Of a DNA stretch of 64,000 nt, positions 1-9,647 are shown piece after piece. A program made the translations under genes and the position numbers. The notes under the pieces were generated by a model. The model was not told the origin of the DNA, ran no database searches, and saw nothing but the letters and a program-made list of their open reading frames with translations. Origin of the DNA: Halioglobus sp. (GTDB taxonomy: Bacteria; Pseudomonadota; Gammaproteobacteria; Pseudomonadales; Halieaceae); the NCBI GenBank assembly GCA_002699145.1, contig PABK01000024.1, positions 1-64,000 on the forward strand, given 5' to 3'. Position 1 is the stretch's first letter, and the number at the start of each line of letters is the position of its first letter.

Positions 1-1230
1 GGCGCGGTGGACCTGGGCGCCACCGCCGAGGACACGGCGATTACTTTCAGCGCCGAGGAGCTGCTGGCCCAGGCCAGCGATATCGACGGCGACGCCCTGT
101 CGATCGTGGGTGTCTCGGTCGATTCCACGCACGGGGAGATCACGGACAACGGTAACGGTACGTATACCTTCAATCCGGCCGACAATGTCAGCGGTGCGGA
201 TATCCCGCTGCAATTCACCGTGTCCGACGGCACCGATACCGCCATAGGCAGCGCGACCCTGGATGTCGTCGCCAAACCCGAAGGAATCGATGTCACGGGA
301 ACCAGCGGCAACGATACCCTCGTAGGGAGTGAAGGTGACGACATCCTGCACGGTGGCCGCGGCAATGACACCCTGTCCGGTCTGGGTGGCGATGATACCT
401 TTACCATCCGGGGCAATGAGGGCCTGGACCAGGTGGACGGCGGCGAGGGTCACGACACGATCAAGGGGTCGCGCTACGGCGATACCATCCAGGTCAGTGA
501 CGGCATGGCCAATATCCAGAGCGTCGAGACCATCGACGGCGGTGACGGTTACGACGTGCTGCAGGCCGGCAGCGGCGACGACACCCTGGACCTGTCGAAC
601 GGACCGGAGCTGGTCAATATCGAGGAGATCGACGGCGGCCGCGGTGACGACACCATCATCGGCACCGCCGGCAACGACAACATCGAGGGCAACGCCGGCA
701 ACGACACCCTGGCCGGCGGCGCCGGGGACGACGCGCTCGACGGCGGTAGCGGCAGCGACACCCTGGTCCTGCAGGGAACCTGGGACGAGTACACGATCAC
801 CCGTAACGATGACGCCAGCTACACCATCGAGGACAGCGTGCAGGGACGCGATGGCACGGATACGGCCATCGATTTTGAGCACGTCGCCTTCGCCGACGGC
901 ACGGTCGCGGTCGAGGACCTGATGCAGGCGCCGGTGGCCGAGGCCCGCACGGCGCAGAGCCTGTCCGGTGAGGACCTGATGTTCTTCATGGGCGAATCGG
1001 GCGGCGCGGGCGTGTCCGGCGGCTGGAGCGAACAGGTGGAGTCAGGGATACTGGAGACCGGCCCGGATGTCGGCGCCGAATGGGGCGCAGATGCCGCCGG
1101 GGCGCCCGCGGAATCGGACGTGGCCGCCGGCGCCCTGGACCTGGCCCCGGATACCGGCGGCGTCATCAGCATGACCGAGGGCACGGACACCGACGGCCTT
1201 GCGGGGCTGCAGGAAACCAGCCAGCTCTGA
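1..1230 (+). CDS. RTX/cadherin-like repeat protein, 3' part only
   Basis: The frame is open from the first base, so the N-terminus lies outside the window. The first ~90 residues form a cadherin-like tandem (VCBS/Tandem-95 style) beta-sandwich, with DIDGDALSI and FTVSDGTDTA segments. Residues ~100-260 carry RTX nonapeptides of the GGxGxDxL type (GSEGDDILHG, GNAGNDTLAGG, GAGDDALDGG), which bind calcium in a parallel beta-roll. The last ~100 residues are acidic, Gly/Ala-rich and low complexity. Such proteins are usually large secreted or surface adhesins or enzymes exported by type I secretion. No catalytic domain is visible in this part, and no T1SS genes follow. Confidence 0.85.
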   Translation, partial: GAVDLGATAEDTAITFSAEELLAQASDIDGDALSIVGVSVDSTHGEITDNGNGTYTFNPADNVSGADIPLQFTVSDGTDTAIGSATLDVVAKPEGIDVTGTSGNDTLVGSEGDDILHGGRGNDTLSGLGGDDTFTIRGNEGLDQVDGGEGHDTIKGSRYGDTIQVSDGMANIQSVETIDGGDGYDVLQAGSGDDTLDLSNGPELVNIEEIDGGRGDDTIIGTAGNDNIEGNAGNDTLAGGAGDDALDGGSGSDTLVLQGTWDEYTITRNDDASYTIEDSVQGRDGTDTAIDFEHVAFADGTVAVEDLMQAPVAEARTAQSLSGEDLMFFMGESGGAGVSGGWSEQVESGILETGPDVGAEWGADAAGAPAESDVAAGALDLAPDTGGVISMTEGTDTDGLAGLQETSQL

Positions 1231-1389
1231 GCGCGGCCCGCGGCCGGGAGACCGTGCGCGCGTAGCACAGTCGTGCGGCTGCGCTGGCTTCGAGGTTGCG
1301 TCGATAAAATTTACACAGGTGGTCGGTGGAGGTGCTCCCCGTCCTGCTCCGGCATAAAATAACTAATAAAATCAAAAGATTATGTGATT

Positions 1390-1405
1390 TGGTGTGGTTT
1401 TTGCT
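1390..1405 (+). promoter_or_regulatory. Candidate sigma-54 (-24/-12) promoter of PEP-CTERM gene
   Basis: TGGTGTGGTTTTTGCT has the invariant GG (1391-1392) and GC (1403-1404) separated by exactly 10 bases, with TTGCT at -12. The -24 box matches only TGG of TGGCAC. It lies in an unusually AT-rich stretch ~100 bases before the start codon. PEP-CTERM genes in exosortase bacteria are often RpoN-dependent (PrsK/PrsR), and the other PEP-CTERM gene here has a better copy at 63251-63266. Confidence 0.5.
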
Positions 1406-1505
1406 GAGCGCTTATCACCAAAACGATGCCAGCAAGCGTGGCCGATTAGCACCACGCGCTCGCGCAGGGCGTCCACGTGCACCACAACCACCCGGGGTCT
1501 CCGTA

Positions 1506-2117
1506 ATGAAAGTCAAACAACTGCTCGCAGCCGCATTCATGACATTGCTGGCGATGTCCGCGCAGGCGATGATATTACCCACGCAATTGAACATCACGTT
1601 TGATGAATTCCCCAGTGAAACCGCCTTCGGCATGTGGGAGGCGGACATGGCGCCGCCTGCAGCGCTTTACCAGGTCGCTCCCCTGCTGGCGCTGGGCGGT
1701 ATTGGCTATGACGTCGACGCGTCCAGCCCCATCGGCTTCGGCGACGGCTTCGTCCTGCCCGGTGATTTCTGCAGCTTTCCCGGCGACCTGCTTTGCTTCC
1801 CGTCCGGCGGCGAGGACACCAGTAACGGCATCTACCAGTTCGTCTGGGACCTGGCAGAGGGGGACTACACGTTTATCATCCTCGATACCTTCCTCGACGG
1901 TCTCTGCTGCGGCTGGGGCGACGGCGGGTTCTCCCTCGTGGCCAACGGCGAGGAGGTGGGCTCCGGCGGAGAGTTCCAGGGTTACCAGGTGGTGAACTTC
2001 ACGGTGCGGCAGGTGGCCCAGGTCGCGGCTCCCGCGGCGTTGCCACTCACGCTGTTCGGCCTGGTGTTGCTCGGTGTTTCCGGGCGCCGCCGCACACGGC
2101 GCCCGGGCGCCCGATAG
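1506..2117 (+). CDS. PEP-CTERM-type sorted exported protein
   Basis: 203 aa. A signal peptide (MKVKQLLAAAFMTLLAMSAQA) is followed by a ~150-residue Gly/Asp-rich domain containing CSF and CCGWGDGG segments. The C-terminus is a sorting signal: short Ala-Pro segment, hydrophobic helix (LPLTLFGLVLLGV) and an Arg cluster. The usual VPEP is replaced by a VAAPA variant. Exosortase/EpsH cleaves such tails and delivers the protein to the cell surface or exopolysaccharide; no exosortase is encoded here. The start was chosen at the ATG that begins the signal peptide. The mature domain is not recognised. Confidence 0.8.
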   Translation: MKVKQLLAAAFMTLLAMSAQAMILPTQLNITFDEFPSETAFGMWEADMAPPAALYQVAPLLALGGIGYDVDASSPIGFGDGFVLPGDFCSFPGDLLCFPSGGEDTSNGIYQFVWDLAEGDYTFIILDTFLDGLCCGWGDGGFSLVANGEEVGSGGEFQGYQVVNFTVRQVAQVAAPAALPLTLFGLVLLGVSGRRRTRRPGAR

Positions 2118-2159
2118 CGCCGAACTGTTCCACGCCGCAGCCCTCACCGGGGCGCGGTA

Positions 2160-2801
2160 TCAACCGAGCCCCAGCGCTTTCGCCTCTTTATCCAGCACGG
2201 CCTTCACCTGGGCCTGCTCCTTCACGCGCGCGATCAGGCTGGCCATGCCGGGCCAGCGCGAGCTGTCGACGTCGTAGCCGGCGTAGCCTGCATTGATGAA
2301 CGGGCTGACAAGGCACAGGTCAGCCAGCGTGAAATCACCGAAGATGAAGCCGTCCGCGGGCACCTGGCTCTCCAGGTAATCCAGCATGGGGGGTAATTTC
2401 TTGTCGGTGATCCTGGCGACCAGTTCCTCGTCCGGCTCCTGCTTGAAGGCGAAGGGCCGCATGAAGCGCTGGAAGAAGATCCCGGCACCCAGCTCCGACA
2501 GGTAGCCGCCACCGAGGTCCTCGTACCAGTCCGCCATGGCCCGGTCCGCCAGTCCCGTCGGGTACAGGGCCGGCTCCGGGTAGGCGTTTTCGAGGTAGCG
2601 GCAGATTACCTTGGAGTCACCCAGCGTCAGGTCGCCGTCCACCAGCGTGGGCACCTTGCCCAGGGGGTTGATTTTCAGGTACTCGCTGTCGCCGGAGAAG
2701 GGCATCTGCCGCACGATGTCATAGGGAATGCCCTTGTAGTCCAGTGCGACGAATACCTTGCGCACGAAGGGTGAGCCGTGCACGCCATAAACCTTGATCA
2801 T
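2160..2801 (-). CDS. Glutathione S-transferase family protein
   Basis: 213 aa, normal GST length. The N-terminal thioredoxin-like domain (residues 1-~80) contains YGVHGSPFVRKV (candidate catalytic Ser in the glutathione-activating position), the cis-Pro segment GKVPTLVDGD and the gamma-glutamyl-binding DSKVICRYLE. The C-terminal all-helical domain contains FIFGDFTLADL, the usual N-capping/hydrophobic staple region. It would conjugate or reductively process electrophiles in the cytoplasm. It starts 80 bases downstream of recQ on the same strand. The frame stays open far upstream but only in the shadow of recQ, so the ATG at 2801 was chosen. Confidence 0.92.
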   Translation of the reverse strand: MIKVYGVHGSPFVRKVFVALDYKGIPYDIVRQMPFSGDSEYLKINPLGKVPTLVDGDLTLGDSKVICRYLENAYPEPALYPTGLADRAMADWYEDLGGGYLSELGAGIFFQRFMRPFAFKQEPDEELVARITDKKLPPMLDYLESQVPADGFIFGDFTLADLCLVSPFINAGYAGYDVDSSRWPGMASLIARVKEQAQVKAVLDKEAKALGLG

Positions 2802-2881
2802 CGATTGCTCCTGCTTGTTGCGACACCCCGGCCAGGGCGCCCTGCCTGCAGCGTAGCAGATGTGGCCCGAAGCACCAGTGG

Positions 2882-4672
<1,791 letters not shown>

Positions 4673-4833
4673 AACAATATCGGTTGGTCGGCGGAGGATT
4701 ATCTCCGCTGGCGTCGCGCCCGTCACCTGTAAATCACTCTGCAATCCGGCCGCAGCGCGGTTCTGTGTCTTTACGGTCTGTCGCCACCGCAATGCACACC
4801 AGGGGAATGTCGCCCCTGCATGTTGTAGATATA

Positions 4834-4852
4834 AATGATAATCTATATCATT
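4834..4852 (+). promoter_or_regulatory. Fur box
   Basis: AATGATAATCTATATCATT is a 19-bp site with perfect 7-bp inverted arms (AATGATA/TATCATT) around ATCTA. Its length and composition match the Fur consensus GATAATGATAATCATTATC. It lies upstream of the PepSY/DUF2271/DUF4198/flavoprotein operon, which would therefore be repressed when iron is plentiful. Confidence 0.82.
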
Positions 4853-4905
4853 CGCGATTGCATGCTCCGCAGTCTCTCACAGGATAACCCCGCAAGCTGT
4901 ACCCC

Positions 4906-5115
4906 ATGGAAAGCAAATTCTGCCAAAAAGCTTCGCTCTCCTCGCTGTCGGCGATACCGGTGTATGCCGCCCTGGCCACTGCCGGGTACCGTCCGTTCGC
5001 CGTGGCTGACACGTTTTTCACCGCAATGGGCGGTGAACGAAAGATCGCGGTTGCGCCGTGCCCGCTGGCTGCCGCTTTGCGCTGGAACCCGTGCCCGGTT
5101 TTACCTGGCATATGA
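4906..5115 (+). CDS. Doubtful small ORF at head of iron operon
   Basis: 69 codons starting 54 bases after the Fur box. Its TGA overlaps the ATG of the PepSY gene (ATGA), as in coupled operon genes. The product is not recognisable, has no clear membrane helix, and the start lacks a convincing ribosome binding site. Related iron loci often carry a short DUF3649 membrane protein in this position, but this sequence does not resemble one; it may be a decayed remnant. Apart from this ORF and the Fur box, the 439 bases from 4673 to 5111 show nothing else. Confidence 0.25.
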   Translation: MESKFCQKASLSSLSAIPVYAALATAGYRPFAVADTFFTAMGGERKIAVAPCPLAAALRWNPCPVLPGI

Positions 5116-5738
5116 GGTCACCTCGTGCCAGTCGCGCCTGGTTCGGGTCGGTTCGCCAGTGGCACTGGGTAAGCTCAGCGCTCAGTCTTGTCGGCATGAC
5201 CCTGTTCGCCGTGACCGGCATTACGTTGAATCACGCCGGACAGATCGAGGCGCACCCGGTCACCACCAGCATTGAGGAGCCTGTGCCGGACGAGGTTCTC
5301 GCCGCGGTCCGGGCCAGTGTCGCGGAAGCGGGCGTAGAGCCCGGCCCGCTGCCGGCTGCGCTTGGCCGCTGGCTGGAGGACAGGTCAATCCGCATCCGTG
5401 GCCGCGAGGTCGAATGGAGCCCCGACGAAATCTATATTTCCATGCCCCGTCCGGGCGGTGACGCCTGGCTGTCCATCGACCTGGCCGCGGGCGAATTCAT
5501 TTACGAAAGCACCGACAGGGGGCTGGTGTCCTGGCTCAATGACCTGCACAAGGGGAGGAACACCGGCAAGGCCTGGCAGTGGTTTATCGATGTCTTCTCT
5601 GTTGCCTGCCTGGTGTTTTGCGCAACCGGCCTGTGGCTGCTGGCGCGACACAGCGGCGCGCGCGCCGCGACCTGGCCCGTTGTCGGGCTGGGTGTGGTCG
5701 CTCCCCTGCTGCTCATTCTCCTGTTCATGCATCGTTAA
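5112..5738 (+). CDS. PepSY-associated transmembrane protein
   Basis: 208 aa inner-membrane protein. An N-terminal cytoplasmic Arg/Trp-rich segment leads into TM1 (residues ~18-37, LSLVGMTLFAVTGITLNHA), a large periplasmic loop (~40-150) and two C-terminal helices (FIDVFSVACLVFCATGLWLL and VVGLGVVAPLLLILLF). The TGITLNHAGQIEAHP segment and the His/Trp around the helices are typical of PepSY_TM proteins linked to ferric-siderophore reduction. First clear gene after the Fur box; the DUF2271 gene begins 34 bases later. Probably passes electrons or assists iron release at the periplasmic face; this role is inference. Confidence 0.85.
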   Translation: MRSPRASRAWFGSVRQWHWVSSALSLVGMTLFAVTGITLNHAGQIEAHPVTTSIEEPVPDEVLAAVRASVAEAGVEPGPLPAALGRWLEDRSIRIRGREVEWSPDEIYISMPRPGGDAWLSIDLAAGEFIYESTDRGLVSWLNDLHKGRNTGKAWQWFIDVFSVACLVFCATGLWLLARHSGARAATWPVVGLGVVAPLLLILLFMHR

Positions 5739-5772
5739 CCGGCCCGACCGGACTGTTAATTTCGAGGAATCC

Positions 5773-6285
5773 ATGTCACGTATATCGTCCATCACCGTCC
5801 TGCTGGCCATGACTATCGCCAGCGTCCCGGCCGGCGCCCGGGAACTGTCCCTGGAAATAGAGGTGCCGCGCCTGCAGGTTGCCGAATACCACCGCCCCTA
5901 CCTCGCTATCTGGGTTGCACGGACGGACAATTCCGTCGCGCAACATCTCTCCGTCCTGTACGACCTCGACATGGAAAACCAGGAGGGGGAAAAGTGGCTC
6001 AAGGATATGCGCCAGTGGTGGCGACGCGGCGGCCGCAAGCTGGACATGCCGGTCGACGGCGTCAGTGGAGCGACCATTGGCCCGGGGGTCCACAGGCTGG
6101 ATTTCTCGACGCAGGTTGCCGACCTGGCGCCGGGGGAATATCGCCTGATGGTGGAGGCCTCGCGCGAAGTCGGCGGGCGGGAAGTGCTGGCCATTCCCTT
6201 CCAGTGGCCGCCGCGGAAAGCGGCAATGCCGCGTGCCGCTGGCGGAGCCGAGCTGGGCACGCTGGTTCTGCACCTGGGACCCTGA
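5773..6285 (+). CDS. DUF2271 periplasmic protein
   Basis: 170 aa with signal peptide (MSRISSITVLLAMTIASVPAGA). The mature part has the family hallmarks: an RPYLAIWVA strand, EKWLKDMRQWWRRGG, and VDGVSGATIGPGVHRLDF followed by PGEYRLMVEASREVGG. DUF2271 proteins are beta-sandwich periplasmic proteins that regularly occur between PepSY and DUF4198 genes in Fur-regulated loci. Biochemical function is unknown; the SGAT segment resembles the flavin-attachment motif of FMN-binding proteins, but whether flavin binds here is open. Confidence 0.82.
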   Translation: MSRISSITVLLAMTIASVPAGARELSLEIEVPRLQVAEYHRPYLAIWVARTDNSVAQHLSVLYDLDMENQEGEKWLKDMRQWWRRGGRKLDMPVDGVSGATIGPGVHRLDFSTQVADLAPGEYRLMVEASREVGGREVLAIPFQWPPRKAAMPRAAGGAELGTLVLHLGP

Positions 6286-6331
6286 TCCCAGCATTTTCAT
6301 CTATTTGTGACTACCAACCGGAGACCCGACC

Positions 6332-7159
6332 ATGAAGAAACTCACTACGTTCCTGGCCACTGCACTTGTCGCGGGTGGCCTGAGCGCCGGCGCCCAGGCA
6401 CACCGGGCGTGGGTTCTGCCTATGTCAACGGTATTGTCCAGCGAGGACCCCTGGGTCACCTTCGACGCCGCCATCTCGAACGATATTTTCTACGCCGACT
6501 ATCACCCGCTGCGCACGCGGGACCTGCAGGCAACGGGTCCGGATGGAGAGTCGGTCGAACTGCACAACGCGAGCACGGGCAAGTACCGCAGCACATTCGA
6601 TCTCAACCTGAAAACCCCCGGCACCTACAAGGTGTTTCTGGCGCAGGCTGGCCTCACCGCCAGGTGGGAAGATGAAAATGGTGAGCGCAGGTTCTGGCCC
6701 GGTCGCGGCGAGGCGCCGGACCCCGCGCGATTTGCCAGTGAGGTGCCCATGGACGCGACGAATTTGCTGATAACCCGTAGTTCGCGTCGAATTGAGACCT
6801 TTGTTACCGCGGGAGAGCCGGATAGCGCTGCGCTTGCGCCCACCAATGTGGGGTTCGAACTGGTGCCGGTGACGCACCCCAACGACCTGTATGCCGGGGA
6901 GTCGGCCAGTTTCCGTTTCCTTATGGACGGGGAGCCGGCGGTGGGGGCCGAAGTGTCCATCCTGCCAGCGGGGATGCGCTACCGCAATGCGCAGGAAGAG
7001 ATCACACTCACCACCGACGCAGACGGTCTTGTCGCCGTGGGGTGGCCGGGTGCGGGGCGCTATTTCCTCGAGGCCAGCTATGCCGATGACCGCGCGCAAC
7101 CCCCCGCCAGCGGCCGCCGTGGCTCCTACGCCGCGACGTTCGAGGTATTGCCGCTGTAG
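6332..7159 (+). CDS. DUF4198 periplasmic protein
   Basis: 275 aa with signal peptide ending AGAQA|HRAWVLP. The mature N-terminal His, the SSEDPWVTFDAAISNDIFY segment and TGKYRSTFDLNLKTPGTYK are typical of DUF4198 (NikM-like Ig-fold) proteins, where an exposed His near the N-terminus often binds metal. The C-terminal ~80 residues are an Ig-like beta domain with GVxAVGWPGAGRYFLEASY character. Strong ATG preceded by CCGGAGAC. Third clear gene of the iron operon; probably a periplasmic metal-handling partner. The stop codon lies inside a 13-bp tandem repeat. Confidence 0.85.
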   Translation: MKKLTTFLATALVAGGLSAGAQAHRAWVLPMSTVLSSEDPWVTFDAAISNDIFYADYHPLRTRDLQATGPDGESVELHNASTGKYRSTFDLNLKTPGTYKVFLAQAGLTARWEDENGERRFWPGRGEAPDPARFASEVPMDATNLLITRSSRRIETFVTAGEPDSAALAPTNVGFELVPVTHPNDLYAGESASFRFLMDGEPAVGAEVSILPAGMRYRNAQEEITLTTDADGLVAVGWPGAGRYFLEASYADDRAQPPASGRRGSYAATFEVLPL

Positions 7160-7219
7160 TTGGGGGCTGTAGTTGATGTCTGTAGTTGATGTTTGTAGTT
7201 GATGTCTGTAGCTGATGGC
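7155..7219 (+). repeat. Five tandem 13-bp repeats
   Basis: Five consecutive 13-bp units begin at 7155, 7168, 7181, 7194 and 7207. The consensus is TGTAGTTGATGTC; the outer two units diverge and the middle three differ at one base only. The array starts inside the last codons of the DUF4198 gene and fills most of the gap to the flavoprotein gene. Each unit contains TAG and TGA, so it cannot be read through in every frame. Confidence 0.9.
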
Positions 7220-7259
7220 CCCCGTTGTTGACCCGCGTTGACCACCCGGTGTGACGGCC

Positions 7260-8609
7260 ATGGAAGCACAATGGTGGCAAGCCGGCGCCGTGGTATTGGC
7301 CTATGCAGCGCTGTGCTGGGCGTGCCTGGCGCGCCGCACCGTTCCCCCTGAACAACCTGCCGGCGCGACACTGCTCGTGGCCTTCGCCAGCCAGGGAGGG
7401 GAGGCGGAAGCCATGGCGCGGCGGCATGCCGACTTGCTGGGGCGGCGGCAGCCGGTCGCCTTGCTGGCGCTGAACCAGGTCAGCGCGGAGGCACTCGCCG
7501 CGGCCCATACCGCCCTGTTTATCGCCAGTACCTACGGTGAAGGCGAGCCCCCGGACAATGCCCTGCGCTTCTCGCGCCGATGGCTGGAGAGTCGTGGACG
7601 AGGCGAACTGGGCGCACTGCGCTACGCGGTGCTCGCCCTGGGGGACAGCAACTACCGCAGGTTTTGTGCCTTTGGTGAAAGACTGGACGCCGCACTGGCG
7701 GCGCGTGGGGCGCGGCGTCTGTTCGACCTGGTCCGGGTGGACCGGATGGACGACGCGGCACTGGCACAATGGCAGCGGGGTCTGGCGCGCAGCGGGCTGC
7801 TGGAGGACAAACAGCAGTTACCGCTGAGCCAGGCGCCGCTTCGCGAGCACCCGGTGCTGCGTTGCAGGCTGCTGGAGCGCAAGCTGCTCAATGCGGGTTC
7901 TCCCGGCGGCCCCGTTTACCACCTGCGCCTGTCACCGCCGCAAAACGCGGCCTGGCAGGCCGGCGACATCGCCTTGATCGATATTCCATCCGCCGGTGCG
8001 GCGCGCCCTGCAGTGCGCGAGTATTCCATCGCTTCCATTCCGTCACAGGGAGGGCTCGACCTGCTGGTGCGCCAGGTGAGGAAACCCGATGGCAGTTTGG
8101 GTCTGGGCTCGGGTTGGCTGACCGCACAGTTGCAGCTGGGCGCCGACATTGTGCTGCGCGTGCGCGACAACCCGGCCTTTCACGCGCCGCGGACCGATGC
8201 ACCGATGATCCTGGTGGGCAATGGCACCGGCATGGCCGGATTGCGCGCGCACCTGCAGGCGCGGGCACAGGCAGGGCATGTCGGGAACTGGCTGGTGTTT
8301 GGCGAGCGCTCCCGGTCACACGATCGCCTGTTCGACACGGAACTCATGGCATGGCAGCGCAGCGGTCAACTGCAGCGGCTCGACCGGGTGTTTTCCCGTG
8401 AGGGAGAGAAGCTGTGCTACGTGCAGGATTTTCTTACAGCGCATACCGCAGATCTCGAACGCTGGCTGCAGCAGGGTGCGAGCATCTACGTCTGCGGCAG
8501 CCAGCAGGGCATGGCGCCGGCGGTGCACCGGGTGTTGCTGGACCTGTTGGGCGAGCGGGGGCTTGAGGACCTCACTCTTGACGGGCGCTACCGGCGCGAC
8601 GTTTACTGA
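7260..8609 (+). CDS. Membrane-anchored flavodoxin/ferredoxin-NADP reductase-type flavoprotein
   Basis: 449 aa. One N-terminal TM helix (residues ~8-25) precedes a flavodoxin domain (~35-170: ASQGGEAEAMA, STYGEGEPPDNA, LGDSNYRRFCAFG). The FAD domain (~185-300) contains REYSIASIPSQGG, and the NAD(P)H-binding domain (~310-449) contains ILVGNGTGMAGLRAHLQ and YVCGSQQGMA. This is the architecture of sulfite-reductase alpha subunit/cytochrome P450 reductase and would move electrons from NADPH through FAD and FMN to a membrane partner. Last gene of the Fur operon, so a probable electron donor for ferric reduction with the PepSY protein. A GTG at 7251 is an alternative start. Confidence 0.88.
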   Translation: MEAQWWQAGAVVLAYAALCWACLARRTVPPEQPAGATLLVAFASQGGEAEAMARRHADLLGRRQPVALLALNQVSAEALAAAHTALFIASTYGEGEPPDNALRFSRRWLESRGRGELGALRYAVLALGDSNYRRFCAFGERLDAALAARGARRLFDLVRVDRMDDAALAQWQRGLARSGLLEDKQQLPLSQAPLREHPVLRCRLLERKLLNAGSPGGPVYHLRLSPPQNAAWQAGDIALIDIPSAGAARPAVREYSIASIPSQGGLDLLVRQVRKPDGSLGLGSGWLTAQLQLGADIVLRVRDNPAFHAPRTDAPMILVGNGTGMAGLRAHLQARAQAGHVGNWLVFGERSRSHDRLFDTELMAWQRSGQLQRLDRVFSREGEKLCYVQDFLTAHTADLERWLQQGASIYVCGSQQGMAPAVHRVLLDLLGERGLEDLTLDGRYRRDVY

Positions 8610-8723
8610 GCGTTCTCGTGGAGCCGGCGCCCGCGGAACCGCCGCAGGCACTCATGGTCAAAAAAGTGTGCGCCGTCTGTGCGCCTGCGCCAATCCTATC
8701 CGGGCACTGTGGAGAGAGACCTG

Positions 8724-9584
8724 ATGCAACCGAATCCAGAAGATCGACTCGATGTACCGCAGCGCGGGCGCCGACTGCCCCTGGCGCCCATCGTCATCGC
8801 GATTGCTCTGCTGGGCGCGGGCGCCTGGTATTTCCTCGTCGACGATGCGCCGGCGCCGGCGCCGCAGCCGCCCGTGGCCGCGATGCCCGAACCGCCCGCG
8901 CCCGCCAGACCCGCGCAGCCTCCGGCGCCGGATATCCCGCCGCCGCCGGCACCGGCCCCCGCGCCTGAGGCGGCCGCCGTTGTCGAACCGGAGGAGCCGC
9001 CGCTGACGCTGCAACAGAGCGACCCGGTGCTGCGTGAGCAACTGGAGGCGGCCGGTGAGTCGGCCCTGCTGGCCGACGCGCTGGAGGAGGACAACCTGGT
9101 CGAGCGCGGCGCCACCCTGGTGGATGTGTTCAGCCGGGGCATGCTGTTACACCGGGTCCTGCCGGTGCCTGCGCCGCGGGAGAAGTTCACGGTGGCGCAA
9201 GAGGGCGACAAACTGGTGATCGCCCGGGCCAGCTACGCGCGTTACGACGCCTACGCGCAGGCCGCTGGTGAACTGGACGTGGCGACGCTGGTTGCGACGT
9301 TCGATATGGCGCGGCCGTTACTGGAGGAGGCCTACGCCCGCCTGGGCTATGCCCACGAGGAATTCGACAACGCGCTCATCCGCGCGCTGGATCGCGTCCT
9401 GGCGACACCCGTGGTGGACGACTCCGCGGTGGTCGAAGCAGTAGAGGGTGTCTACCGCTTCACTGACCCGGCCCTGGAACAACTGGCGCCGCTGCAGAAG
9501 TTGCTGCTGCGCATGGGGCCGGACAATGCCGCGGTCATACGTGAGAAGGTCGCGGCGCTGCGCGCGGCGCTGTTGCGCCAGTAG
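8724..9584 (+). CDS. DUF3014 membrane-anchored protein
   Basis: 286 aa. A short cytoplasmic N-terminus precedes one TM helix (residues ~20-38, PIVIAIALLGAGAWYFLV) and a ~65-residue Pro/Ala linker that would span periplasm. The globular DUF3014 domain follows (~95-286), with LLHRVLPVPAPREKF, ARASYARYDAYA and LLRMGPDNAAVIREKV. Function unknown; the layout resembles an anchor reaching toward peptidoglycan or the outer membrane. The ATG at 8724 has a purine-rich ribosome site (GGAGAGAG); an upstream in-frame GTG at 8679 lacks one. Confidence 0.85.
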   Translation: MQPNPEDRLDVPQRGRRLPLAPIVIAIALLGAGAWYFLVDDAPAPAPQPPVAAMPEPPAPARPAQPPAPDIPPPPAPAPAPEAAAVVEPEEPPLTLQQSDPVLREQLEAAGESALLADALEEDNLVERGATLVDVFSRGMLLHRVLPVPAPREKFTVAQEGDKLVIARASYARYDAYAQAAGELDVATLVATFDMARPLLEEAYARLGYAHEEFDNALIRALDRVLATPVVDDSAVVEAVEGVYRFTDPALEQLAPLQKLLLRMGPDNAAVIREKVAALRAALLRQ

Positions 9585-9647
9585 GGCGGGATACGACTTT
9601 TTTCGCGCGCCACCGGCTACCTTGCGGTGTGCAAGCATGCCCGCCGG

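Noticed and set aside
300-760. Regular short DNA periodicity resembling a repeat array
   Set aside because: It comes from codons of RTX nonapeptides in one open frame; there are no identical spacers or repeats of CRISPR type.
9606-9635. CTACCTTG-like segment similar to bases near 52457 and 32898
   Set aside because: The match is 6-8 bases only and one copy has no gene in the right position, so it is likely chance or a generic -10 element.
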